Assembly (NCBI GenBank): GCA_038258415.1
Contig: JBBSPY010000016.1
Span: 1-25,244, forward strand
Direction of reading: 5' to 3'
DNA: 25,244 bases
DNA from: Schlegelella_A sp038258415
GTDB lineage: Bacteria > Pseudomonadota > Gammaproteobacteria > Burkholderiales > Burkholderiaceae_C
In this document: one piece after another, positions 14,493 to 21,991 of the stretch
Layout of the letters: the number at the start of each line of letters is the position of its first letter
Numbering within the stretch: the stretch's first letter is position 1
Position numbers and translations under genes: made by a program
Notes under the pieces: model-generated
What the model was told of the DNA's origin: nothing
Database searches by the model: none
Seen by the model: the letters and a program-made list of their open reading frames with translations, nothing else

Positions 14493-15242
14493 GGAACGCC
14501 TTGGCTGACGCTGCGTGCGGTCACCGCCGGCGAGCTGTCGCTGGCCTGGCGCCGCAGGACGCTGCGGATCGACGGCGATGCGTGGCTCGCGGTCGGGGCG
14601 ACCGAGCCGGCCACGTCGCACGGCGAATCGAGCGCCGCCGGCCTCCTGTCGGTGACGCTCGACGCCGAGGACACCTCGGAGCGCCTGGACGGGAGCTCGC
14701 TCGACGCCGCCGCGACCGGCTTCATCGGCCATCTGCTGCCGATGGATGCGGCTGCGGCGGACTGCTGGCGCCGGATCGCCGACGCGCGCCTCGCGGGGCA
14801 CCGCTGCGACGACGCGGTCCGGCTCGATGGGCTCGAGCTGGTCGCCGGCGCGGCCCGCACCTACGCGGCGCTGCGCCGCCGGGCCGACGGCTTCGGTTGC
14901 GCGCGCCCGGCGACGCGCGACAGCCTCCTGGAGAAGATCCTCACCGCCGCGGACTTCATCGCCAGCCACTACGACGAACCGATCCGGCTCGCCGAGATGG
15001 CGCAGGCGGCTGGCCTGTCCCGCTTCCATTTCGTGCGCCTGTTTCGCGTCGTGCACGGTGAGACGCCGCATGCCTGGCTGGTCCGCAAGCGCGCCAGGGT
15101 GGCGCGCCGGCGGCTGGCTTCGGGGGACGACATCGCCGAGGCGGCCACGCACGCCGGCTTCGGCAGTCGTTCGGCGCTGTTCCGCAACCTGCGCAAGTGG
15201 CCGCCGATCGGCGCCATCGAGCCATGCTGCCGCTCTGCCTGA
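14481..15242 (+). CDS. AraC family transcriptional regulator
   Basis: A 253-aa regulator. The C-terminal AraC/XylS DNA-binding domain has its two helix-turn-helix units: ADFIASHYDEPIRLAEMAQAAGLSRFHFVRLFRVVHGETPHAWL, then RRRLASGDDIAEAATHAGFGSRSALFRNLRKW. The N-terminal half (about 1-150) is the expected ligand-sensing region but has no motif I can name. The C-terminus is unusual: after LRKW the usual G-x-S-P-x-x-Y-R ending is replaced by PPIGAIEPCCRSA, which can be aligned only with a short insertion. The start is ATG 14481 or ATG 14487; neither has a good Shine-Dalgarno sequence. The gene overlaps the next regulator by 19 nt. The frame is open further upstream within marR, but that part lacks domain support. 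Confidence 0.85.
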   Translation: MYMHGTPWLTLRAVTAGELSLAWRRRTLRIDGDAWLAVGATEPATSHGESSAAGLLSVTLDAEDTSERLDGSSLDAAATGFIGHLLPMDAAAADCWRRIADARLAGHRCDDAVRLDGLELVAGAARTYAALRRRADGFGCARPATRDSLLEKILTAADFIASHYDEPIRLAEMAQAAGLSRFHFVRLFRVVHGETPHAWLVRKRARVARRRLASGDDIAEAATHAGFGSRSALFRNLRKWPPIGAIEPCCRSA

Positions 15243-15973
15243 TCGCGTCCGACGCGGCGGAGCACGCTCCGCAAGCCGACGCACTGAACCGCGACTTCGA
15301 TCGGCTCGGCTTCAGGCCCTACTGCGTCAACGGCGCCAGCGCGGCGCTCGGTCTGATGGAGCAATGGCAGTTCGACGCGCTCCTGATCGACGCACACGGC
15401 CAGATCGAGGGCTGGCTGCAGGCGCTTCCCGAACTGCGCGAACGCTGCCAGGCGCCGATCGTCCTGTTCTCGCCCGATGCCGGCGAGTGCCGCCAGCTCG
15501 AGGCGCTCCAAAGCGGAGCGACCGAAGTCATCGTCAAGCCGGCATCGGCGCAGCTCGTCGCAGCGAAGCTGCACCAGCTGGTCGACATGGCCCGGGGGCG
15601 CACCGTGACCGTCGGCGACACGCGTCGCTCGCTGGTCCGCGTCGGTGCGCTCCGGCTCGACCCGAGGCGGGCCCGCGCGTCGGTCGGCGCGGCCTCGTTG
15701 CCGTTGACCGCCAGCGAGTTCGAACTGCTCCTGCTGCTTGCCTCGCGGCCCGGCGAGTTCGTGCACCGAGACGCGATCGCCCGAACCCTCGGCATCGCCG
15801 GCGAGGGACGGCGCAGCGCCGACACGCATGTCTGCAGGATCCGGCGCAAGCTCCGTGACGCGGGTGCCGGCGGGCTGCGGCTGGCGACGGTGTACGGGCG
15901 CGGCTACTGCCTTCTGCTGCAGGAGGTCTCGCCGGCGAGCGAGGCGCCCGGGTGTGCGCCGCGGGTGGCTTAG
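15224..15973 (+). CDS. Orphan OmpR-like response regulator with altered receiver
   Basis: A 249-aa protein with an N-terminal receiver-like domain and a C-terminal winged helix. Receiver positions: D10 is the only clear residue of the usual acidic pair, D56 (LLIDAHG) is the likely phospho-acceptor, S83 (LFSPDAG) takes the switch Thr/Ser place, and K105 (VIVKPAS) is conserved. The output domain (about 150-235) is OmpR-type: LPLTASEFELLLLLASRPGEFVHR, ADTHVCRIRRKLRD and VYGRGYCLLL. No histidine kinase gene is adjacent. The start is uncertain: ATG 15224 is chosen because it gives a normal first beta strand; GTG 15197 would add nine residues. It overlaps the AraC gene, so the two are probably made together. 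Phosphorylation may be weak or absent, with control by protein level. Confidence 0.85.
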   Translation: MLPLCLIASDAAEHAPQADALNRDFDRLGFRPYCVNGASAALGLMEQWQFDALLIDAHGQIEGWLQALPELRERCQAPIVLFSPDAGECRQLEALQSGATEVIVKPASAQLVAAKLHQLVDMARGRTVTVGDTRRSLVRVGALRLDPRRARASVGAASLPLTASEFELLLLLASRPGEFVHRDAIARTLGIAGEGRRSADTHVCRIRRKLRDAGAGGLRLATVYGRGYCLLLQEVSPASEAPGCAPRVA

Positions 15974-15975
15974 TG

Positions 15976-15992
15976 CCCGGTCAGAAGCCGGG
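15976..15992 (+). other. Stem-loop after the OmpR-like regulator gene
   Basis: CCCGG (15976-15980) pairs with CCGGG (15988-15992) across a 7-nt loop, starting 2 nt after the stop codon. There is no T-run on either side. It may mark the 3' end of the marR-araC-regulator transcript, but it is short. Confidence 0.3.
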
Positions 15993-16175
15993 TCCGAACA
16001 GAGAGAGCTGGCCGCGGCTGGCGGGGCGGCCGGCCAGCACCGAGGCTCGCGGCAGCACGGTCGCCGACCGAGGCATCAGCGCCGAGGCCGACCGCAGCAG
16101 CGACGAAGCGCCGCCGTTCGACAGGCCGGCGTTGCGGCGAACCAGGGCTGAACTCGTGGCGGGTCGGCGGGGCAT
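15981..16175 (-). CDS. Doubtful small ORF, 64 aa
   Basis: Starts at an ATG (MPRRPATSSALVRR) and ends QLSLFGPGF. I do not recognise it. In its favour, most third codon positions are G or C, similar to neighbouring genes, and no other gene explains the region. Against it, there is no Shine-Dalgarno sequence, composition is rich in Ser, Ala and Arg as in shadow frames of GC-rich DNA, and the frame is also open upstream to a TTG at 16205. It could be a small protein, the remains of a frameshifted gene, or chance. Confidence 0.18.
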   Translation of the reverse strand: MPRRPATSSALVRRNAGLSNGGASSLLRSASALMPRSATVLPRASVLAGRPASRGQLSLFGPGF

Positions 16176-16344
16176 GGTCGTGACCAGACAAACGGTTGGT
16201 TGCAAGCAGGCGGTGGTGAACGATACGGCGCAACGACCGTGCCATGGTGCGCGCGTCGCGCGCGGGGCGTCGCTGCGTGACGCGCGCCACGACCTGCACC
16301 CGCTGCTCGAAGGCGACGACCCAGGTGGTCGTCGTTTGACGCAT

Positions 16345-16362
16345 CGCGGCGGGCACGCCGCG
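16345..16362 (-). other. GC-only stem-loop downstream of the yejF-like gene
   Basis: CGCGGCG (16345-16351) and CGCCGCG (16356-16362) form a perfect 7-bp stem with a 4-nt loop, beginning 33 nt after the ATPase stop on the minus strand. No T-run follows. It could stabilise the 3' end of the transporter mRNA. Confidence 0.35.
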
Positions 16363-16394
16363 TCGGTTCCGCAAGCGTCGGTAACTGCGCCGCG

Positions 16395-18092
16395 TCACGC
16401 GGCGGCGGTGTTTCCGAGTCCGCGCGGAATCGCGTCGAGCAGCCGCCGGGTGTAGGCCTGCTGCGGCCGCTCGAGGATCTCCGCGGTGCGGTTCTGCTCG
16501 ACGACCTCGCCGTCCTTCATCACGAGCACCTCGTCTGCCATGAAGCGGACGACGGCGAGGTCGTGGCTGATGAAGATGTAGGAGAGCCCGAGCTCGTCCT
16601 GCAGGTCCTTCAGCAGGTTGAGCACCTGCGCCTGGACCGACACGTCGAGAGCGCTGACCGCCTCGTCGAGCACCAGCACCTCGGGCGAGAGCGTAAGGCA
16701 ACGGGCGATCGCCACCCGCTGGCGCTGGCCGCCGGAGAACTCGTGCGGGTACTGGCCCATCGCCGCCGTGTCGAGGTCGACCTTGGCGAGCAGCGCCCGT
16801 GCGCGTGCCTCGCGGTCGGCTCGATCGGCGCCGACGCCGTGGATCGTCATCGGCTCGATCAGCGTCTCGCCGACCGTGAAGCGCGGGTTGAGCGAAGCGT
16901 AGGGGTTCTGGAACACGACCTGGATGCGCTTCCTGATCGGCAGCAGGTCGGCGCGCGGAATGGACAGCAGGTCGCGGCCGTCGAACACGGCGCGGCCGCC
17001 GACCGGACCGCCATTGGGCTCGTGCAAGCGCAGCAGCGTCAGCCCGAGCGTCGTCTTGCCCGAGCCCGACTCGCCGACGATGCCGAGCGTGCGGCCGGCG
17101 CGAAGCGAGAAGCTGGCGCCCTTGACGGCGCGGAACTCGCGCCTGCCGAAGACGCCGGAGCGGATCCAGAAGCTCTTGGTCACGTCGCTGGCTTCGAGCA
17201 CGACCGGTGCGTCGGCCTCCTGCACGCGAACGGGCGACGCTGCGGCGCGGCCGGCAATGTGGTCGTCGACGACGCGCAGGCGAGGGCCGGTGTCGGCGAG
17301 GGTCGGTCTGCAGGCGAGCAGCGCTTTCGTGTAGGCGTCCTGCGGCGCCTCGAAGATCTGCCGCACGGGTCCCTGCTCGCGGATCACGCCGCCCCGCATC
17401 ACGACCACCTGGTCGGCGATCTCGCCGACGACGCCGAGATCGTGGCTGATGAACAGCATGCTCATGCGGTGCGACGCCTTGAGCTTGCCGAGCAGCTCGA
17501 GGATCTGGCGCTGGATGGTCACGTCGAGCGCCGTCGTCGGCTCGTCGGCGATCAGCAGGCGTGGCTCGCAGGCGAGCGCCATCGCGATCATCACGCGTTG
17601 CTGCTGGCCGCCGGAGAGCTGGTGCGGGTAGGCCGAGAGGCGCCGCCCGGGCTCCGGCATGCCGACCTCGACGAGCAGCGCCTCGGCGCGCTCCATGGCC
17701 TGCCGCTTCGACAGGCCGAGGTGCTTGCGCAGTGGCTCGCGGATCTGGTCGCCGACGGTGAACACCGGGTTGAGCGAGCTCATCGGGTCCTGGAAGACGC
17801 AGGCGATGTCCTTGCCACGAAGCTTGAGCAGTTCGTCGCGCGGCAGCGTCAGCAGGTCGCGTCCGTCGAAGTCGATGCGGCCGCTGCGCTCCGCGTTCTC
17901 GGGCAGCAGGTTCAGGATCGACATCGCCGTGACGCTCTTGCCCGAGCCCGACTCGCCGACGAGCGCGACGGTGGTGTTCGCCGGAACGTCGAAGGAGAGG
18001 CCCTTCACCGCCTCGACGCGGCGAACTTCGCCGTCTTCCTTGCCGACGCGAAACGACACGCGCAGATCGCGGATGGAAAGCAACGCCGTCAC
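16395..18092 (-). CDS. yejF: Peptide ABC transporter ATPase with two fused nucleotide-binding domains (YejF-like)
   Basis: A 565-aa protein holding two complete ABC ATPase domains of the oligopeptide/nickel type, as in E. coli YejF, powering import through the YejB-YejE pore. Domain 1: Walker A GESGSGKS (46-53), signature LSGGQQQR, Walker B LLIADEPTTALD. Domain 2: Walker A GESGSGKTT (about 339), signature FSGGQRQR, Walker B VLVLDEAVSALD. Both are followed by the D-loop and the switch His (FISHDLGVV, FISHDLAVV). The OppD/F-type C-terminal extension is seen after the first domain (ALLACRPTL). All catalytic residues are present, so both sites should be active. The GTG start overlaps the permease stop as GTGA, showing translational coupling. 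Last gene of a three-gene minus-strand operon. Confidence 0.93.
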   Translation of the reverse strand: MTALLSIRDLRVSFRVGKEDGEVRRVEAVKGLSFDVPANTTVALVGESGSGKSVTAMSILNLLPENAERSGRIDFDGRDLLTLPRDELLKLRGKDIACVFQDPMSSLNPVFTVGDQIREPLRKHLGLSKRQAMERAEALLVEVGMPEPGRRLSAYPHQLSGGQQQRVMIAMALACEPRLLIADEPTTALDVTIQRQILELLGKLKASHRMSMLFISHDLGVVGEIADQVVVMRGGVIREQGPVRQIFEAPQDAYTKALLACRPTLADTGPRLRVVDDHIAGRAAASPVRVQEADAPVVLEASDVTKSFWIRSGVFGRREFRAVKGASFSLRAGRTLGIVGESGSGKTTLGLTLLRLHEPNGGPVGGRAVFDGRDLLSIPRADLLPIRKRIQVVFQNPYASLNPRFTVGETLIEPMTIHGVGADRADREARARALLAKVDLDTAAMGQYPHEFSGGQRQRVAIARCLTLSPEVLVLDEAVSALDVSVQAQVLNLLKDLQDELGLSYIFISHDLAVVRFMADEVLVMKDGEVVEQNRTAEILERPQQAYTRRLLDAIPRGLGNTAAA

Positions 18093-19144
18093 TCCAGCCC
18101 TCGCAGCTTCGGGTCGAGCGCGTCGCGCAGCGCGTCGGTCATCAGCGAGAACGCGGTCACGAACACGGCCATGAAGATCGTCGCCGCGGCGAGCTGCCAC
18201 CAGTAGCCGAGGATCAGCTCGCTCTGCGCCTCGGCGAGCATCGTTCCCCAGGACACGTCGTCGACGCCGACGCCGAGGCCGAGGTAAGACAGGATCACCT
18301 CGTACTTGATGAAGCCCACCACCAGAAGCGACATGCGAACCAGGATCACGTGACTGACGTTGGGCAGGATGTGGCGGAACATGCGCGAGGCGGTCGAGGC
18401 GCCGATGGCCTCGGCCGATCGCACGTAGTCGCGCGTCGAGTGCTTGATGAACTCGGCGCGCACCTGGCGGTACACGCCGGTCCAGCCGACCAGCGCGAGG
18501 ATGATCGCCACCGAGCCGATCCCGCGCCCGAAGATGACCGCGAACGAGAGGATCAGCAGGATGTCCGGGATCGACGTGAAGACCGAGTAGAGCCACTCCA
18601 GGAAATCGCCGACCTTGCCGCCGAAGAACCCCCCGAGCGCACCGAGGATGGTGCCGATGAAGGTGGCGACGACAGCCGCGAGGAGCCCGACGAAGACCGA
18701 CGTCTGCGTGCCCTTGAGCGCCTTGGCGAGCACGTCGCGGCCGAGCCGGTCGGCGCCGAACGGCAGCGTGTCGGCCTTCGGCGTCTCGACGGTCTTGTAC
18801 TGCGCGGCCCGCTCGGCCCATTCCTTGTAGCGCGGGGCCAGCGGATCCACGGCGGAGATGTCGACCGGAGGCCCCGACGGCTGGGCGATCTGCTCCTGCT
18901 GCGTCACGGCTCCCGGGCCCAGGAAGGTCGGCGGCGCGCTGGCCACGCCGACTTCCTTCTGCCAGTCCTTCGCGACGAGCCCGGTCGCCGCGAGCACGAT
19001 CATCAGCACGAACAGAGCGACGACGGCGACCGACACCATGCCGAGACGGTCCGTGCGCAGTCGCCGGCCGGCGGCGCGCCAGACGCCTTCGGAGCGAATG
19101 AGCGGGACGCCCGGGGCCGCGTCGACGGGCATCACCGCGCTCAT
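18089..19144 (-). CDS. yejE: Peptide ABC transporter permease (YejE-like)
   Basis: A 351-aa inner-membrane permease of the OppC/DppC type. A first membrane segment (LGMVSVAVVALFVLMIVLAATGLVA) is followed by a long periplasmic insertion with FGADRLGRDVLAKALKGTQTSVFVG, typical of OppC proteins. The core ends in the EAA loop that contacts the ATPase (SAEAIGASTASRMFRHILPN). The periplasmic loop between the first helix and the core is long and rich in Pro and charged residues, as in YejE. Together with the YejB-like partner it forms the translocation pore. Ten base pairs separate it from yejB, and it overlaps yejF. Confidence 0.93.
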   Translation of the reverse strand: MSAVMPVDAAPGVPLIRSEGVWRAAGRRLRTDRLGMVSVAVVALFVLMIVLAATGLVAKDWQKEVGVASAPPTFLGPGAVTQQEQIAQPSGPPVDISAVDPLAPRYKEWAERAAQYKTVETPKADTLPFGADRLGRDVLAKALKGTQTSVFVGLLAAVVATFIGTILGALGGFFGGKVGDFLEWLYSVFTSIPDILLILSFAVIFGRGIGSVAIILALVGWTGVYRQVRAEFIKHSTRDYVRSAEAIGASTASRMFRHILPNVSHVILVRMSLLVVGFIKYEVILSYLGLGVGVDDVSWGTMLAEAQSELILGYWWQLAAATIFMAVFVTAFSLMTDALRDALDPKLRGLE

Positions 19145-19154
19145 CGATTCGCCT

Positions 19155-20093
19155 TCACTTGAGCACCACCCGCGGATCGACGACCTTGTATAGGACGTCG
19201 ACCGCGAGGTTGATGATCATCGTGATCATCGCCAGGTACACCGTCAGCGCCTGGATCACCGGGTAGTCGCTTCGGTTGACGGCGAGGATCACCTCGCGGC
19301 CGAGGCCGGGGATCGAGAAGAACACCTCGATCAGGAAAGAGCCGACGAAGATGCCCGGCAGCGCGAGGCCGATGTTGGTGAGGATGGGGATCATCGCGTT
19401 GCGCAGCACGTGCCGGAACAGCACCGTGCCCTCGCTCATGCCCTTGGCGCGGGCGGTGCGCACGTAGTCGTGGCCGAGCTCGTCGAGGAAGAAGGTGCGG
19501 TACAGGCGCGTCTGCGGCGCGATGCCCACGAGCAGCGCCAGCATCACCGGCAGCGGCACATAGGTGACGAGGTTCTTCCACGTGCTGTCGCTCCAGCCCT
19601 GCACCGGAAACCAGCCGAGCTGGAAGCCGAACACGTACTGGCCGACGATGATGTAGACGAGGAAAGAGATCGACAGCGCGACCGTGCTGATGACCATGAT
19701 CGCGCGGTCGGAGAGCGACCCGCGTCGGTAGGCGACCCACATCGCGATCGGCAGGGCGAGCATCGTGTCGAGGATCAGGATCGGCAGCATCACCGTCAGC
19801 GTCGCCGGAAGTCGGGTGAGGAAGATGTGTCCCACGGCCTCGTTGGTCGCGAAGCTGCGACCCCAGTCGAGCGTGACGACGCCCTTCAGATAGATCGCGA
19901 GCTGGACGTACCAGGGGCGGTTCAGGCCCAGCTGGTCGCGGATCTGCTGCACCTGCTCGGGCGTCGCGTTCAGTCCGCCGAGGATCTCCGCCGGGTCGCC
20001 GCCGAAGAACTTGAACAGCAGGAAGACGAGGACGACGACGCCGAGCAGGGTCGGAACCATCTGCCAGAGGCGGCGGACGAGGTAGGCGGCCAT
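19155..20093 (-). CDS. yejB: Peptide ABC transporter permease (YejB-like)
   Basis: A 312-aa inner-membrane permease of the OppB/DppB type. The N-terminus AAYLVRRLWQMVPTLLGVVVLVFLLFKFFGGDPAEILGG is typical, followed by TPEQVQQIRDQLGLNRPWYVQ, a periplasmic region characteristic of the family. The EAA motif is in VRTARAKGMSEGTVLFRHVLRNAMIPI. Five further membrane helices are visible. It is shorter than E. coli YejB (about 360 aa) but keeps all core parts. First gene of the minus-strand operon, transcribed from the 65-bp spacer shared with the solute-binding protein gene. The ATG has no strong Shine-Dalgarno sequence. Confidence 0.93.
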   Translation of the reverse strand: MAAYLVRRLWQMVPTLLGVVVLVFLLFKFFGGDPAEILGGLNATPEQVQQIRDQLGLNRPWYVQLAIYLKGVVTLDWGRSFATNEAVGHIFLTRLPATLTVMLPILILDTMLALPIAMWVAYRRGSLSDRAIMVISTVALSISFLVYIIVGQYVFGFQLGWFPVQGWSDSTWKNLVTYVPLPVMLALLVGIAPQTRLYRTFFLDELGHDYVRTARAKGMSEGTVLFRHVLRNAMIPILTNIGLALPGIFVGSFLIEVFFSIPGLGREVILAVNRSDYPVIQALTVYLAMITMIINLAVDVLYKVVDPRVVLK

Positions 20094-20113
20094 CGGGAAC
20101 TGAATCGGAAGCG

Positions 20114-20154
20114 GCGAAGTCTAGTTCAGCCGGTCCCTGCGCCCTAGACTTCGC
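20114..20154. promoter_or_regulatory. Perfect 11-bp inverted repeat between the divergent transporter and receptor genes
   Basis: GCGAAGTCTAG (20114-20124) and CTAGACTTCGC (20144-20154) are exact inverted copies 19 nt apart, so the half-sites are 30 bp centre to centre, about three helical turns. The right arm ends 4 nt before the solute-binding protein ATG; the left arm starts 21 nt from the yejB ATG. Each arm holds TAGACT reading outward towards its gene, which fits a TAnnnT -10 element. A shared operator, twin promoter elements or an mRNA hairpin are all possible. Confidence 0.6.
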
Positions 20155-20158
20155 AGCC

Positions 20159-21991
20159 ATGCAGCGCCGCCGCGTCAACCAGACCCTGGCCGCCTCCCTT
20201 GCGGCCGGCCTCGCCCCGTCGTGGGCGCTCGCGCAGCCGACGGCAGCGGGCATTGGCGAGAAGGTGCTGCGCTACGCCTTTCCGATCGCCGAGACCGGTT
20301 TCGATCCGGCGCAGATCTCCGACATCTATTCGCGCACGGTCACCGCGCACATCTTCGACTCGATGCTCACGTACGACCACCTGGCGCGGCCGTTCAAGCT
20401 GAAGCCGCTGGTGGCCGAGGCGATGCCCGAGGTGTCGGACGACTTCCGGACGTTCACCTTCCGGCTGAGGAAGGGCATCTATTTCTCGGACGATCCGGCG
20501 TTCAAGGGCAAGCGTCGCGAGCTCGTCGCCGAGGACTTCGTCTACGCCTTCAAGCGCATCTACGACCCGGCGCTGAAGAGCCCCGGGCAGGCGAGCCTCG
20601 AAGAGGAAGGAATCATCGGGCTGCAGGAACTGCGCGACGACGCGCTGAAGTCGAAGCGGCCCTTCGACTACGACCGCCAGGTCGAAGGCCTGCGCGCGCT
20701 CGACCGTTACACGCTGCGCGTGAAGCTGCGCGAGTCGCGGCCGCGCCATCTCGCCGGCACCTGGGCCGCCCGCGACATCCTCGGTGCCGTCGCCCGCGAG
20801 GTCATCGAGGCCTATCCCGATCGGGCGATGGAGCATCCCGTCGGCACCGGGCCGTACCGGCTCGGCGAGTGGCGGCGCAGCTCGAAGATCGTGCTCGTTC
20901 GCAACCCGGGGTATCGCGACGACACCTACCAGGCCGAACCGAACCCCGACGACGCTGCGGGTCAGGCCCTCCTCGCGCGCTTCAAGGGTCGCAGGTTGCC
21001 GATGGTCGACCGCGTCGAGATCTCCATCATCGAGCAGCAGCAGCCGCGCTGGCTGTCGTTCCTGGGTGTCGAGCAGGATTTGATCGAGCGGCTGCCGAAC
21101 GAGTTCATCGACCAGGCCGTTCCCGGGGGCACCGTCGCGCCGGGCCTGGCCAAGCGCGGCGTCGTCGCCTACCGTTCGGTGGGCTCGGACGTGACGCTGA
21201 CCGTCTTCAACATGGACAGCCCCGTCGTCGGCGGCTACACGCCCGAAAAGGTGGCGCTGCGCCGGGCGATGGTGCTCGGCGACAACGTGATGCGCGAGAT
21301 CCGCATCGCCCGTCACGGGCAGGCGATTCCGGCGCAGGCGATCGTCGTTCCGAACACCGAGGGCTACCGGGCCGACCTGAAGACCGAGATGGGCGTCTAC
21401 GACCCGGCGCGCGCGAAGGCGCTGCTCGACGTCTACGGCTACGTCGACCGCAACGGCGACGGCTGGCGCGAGAACCCCGACGGCAGCCCGCTGGTGCTGC
21501 AGCTCAACACGCAGTCCGACCAGACGACGCGCCAGCTCGACGAGCTGTGGAAGAAGGGCATGGACGCGCTCGGCCTGCGCGCCGCCATCAAGGTGGCGCA
21601 GTGGCCGGAGAACCTGAAGTCGGCGCGCGCCGGCAGCTTCATGATCTGGCGCGTCGGCTCGTCTGCCGCATCGCCCGACGGTCAGGGCGCGCTCGAGCGC
21701 GTCTACGGCGGCTCGATCGGAAAGGGCAACCTCGCTCGCGTCAAGCTGCCCGAGCTCGACCGCATCTACGACCGGATGAAGGTGCTTCCGAGTGGCCCGG
21801 AGCGACAGGCGCTGTTCGACCGCAGCGCCGAGCTCGTCGCGGCCTATGCGCCCTACCGGCTCGGCGTGCACCGCATCCTCACCGACCTTGCGTGGCCGTG
21901 GCTCGTCGGCTATCGGCGGCCGCCGTTCTGGCTCGACTGGTGGCAGATGGTCGACATCGACGCTGCGGCGCAGAAGCAGGGGACCGCGTGA
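20159..21991 (+). CDS. Extracellular solute-binding protein, family 5 (YejA-like), copy 1
   Basis: A 610-aa periplasmic receptor of the SBP_bac_5 family that should deliver peptides or peptide-like solutes to the adjacent YejBEF-type transporter. The N-terminus carries several arginines then a hydrophobic core (QRRRVNQTLAASLAAGLAPSWALA), so export through Sec or Tat is possible. Family features: LRYAFPIAETGFDPAQISDIYSR, a VEAMP-like VAEAMPEVSDDFRTFTFRLRKGIYF, EHPVGTGPYRLGEWRRSS, and the C-terminal KALLDVYGYVDRNGDGWRENPDG, whose Asp-rich loop resembles a calcium-binding loop (inference). Length matches E. coli YejA (about 600 aa). No Shine-Dalgarno sequence precedes the ATG. It overlaps copy 2 by 4 nt (GTGA). 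Confidence 0.92.
   Translation: MQRRRVNQTLAASLAAGLAPSWALAQPTAAGIGEKVLRYAFPIAETGFDPAQISDIYSRTVTAHIFDSMLTYDHLARPFKLKPLVAEAMPEVSDDFRTFTFRLRKGIYFSDDPAFKGKRRELVAEDFVYAFKRIYDPALKSPGQASLEEEGIIGLQELRDDALKSKRPFDYDRQVEGLRALDRYTLRVKLRESRPRHLAGTWAARDILGAVAREVIEAYPDRAMEHPVGTGPYRLGEWRRSSKIVLVRNPGYRDDTYQAEPNPDDAAGQALLARFKGRRLPMVDRVEISIIEQQQPRWLSFLGVEQDLIERLPNEFIDQAVPGGTVAPGLAKRGVVAYRSVGSDVTLTVFNMDSPVVGGYTPEKVALRRAMVLGDNVMREIRIARHGQAIPAQAIVVPNTEGYRADLKTEMGVYDPARAKALLDVYGYVDRNGDGWRENPDGSPLVLQLNTQSDQTTRQLDELWKKGMDALGLRAAIKVAQWPENLKSARAGSFMIWRVGSSAASPDGQGALERVYGGSIGKGNLARVKLPELDRIYDRMKVLPSGPERQALFDRSAELVAAYAPYRLGVHRILTDLAWPWLVGYRRPPFWLDWWQMVDIDAAAQKQGTA

Larger units (their letters stand above)
15974..16394. 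other. 421-bp region without a confident gene
   Basis: Lies between the convergent OmpR-like gene and the YejF-like ATPase gene. It holds a hairpin right after the OmpR-like stop (CCCGG 15976-15980 with CCGGG 15988-15992) and another before the ATPase stop (16345-16362). The minus strand is open in two frames with G/C-rich third positions: one from about 16345, another at 15981-16205. Neither has a Shine-Dalgarno sequence or a recognisable domain. No tRNA, repeat or mobile-element sequence is visible. Confidence 0.6.

Noticed and set aside
15160..15242. Frameshift at the end of the AraC gene
   Set aside because: The ending after LRKW is unusual but both helix-turn-helix units are complete, and G-x-x-x-P-x-x-R can be aligned to the family ending with a small insertion.
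15970..16701. Minus-strand 243-codon frame overlapping the yejF 3' end
   Set aside because: Its upstream third lies in the wrong frame of yejF and is Arg/Ala-rich; only the part downstream of yejF is kept as a low-interest observation.
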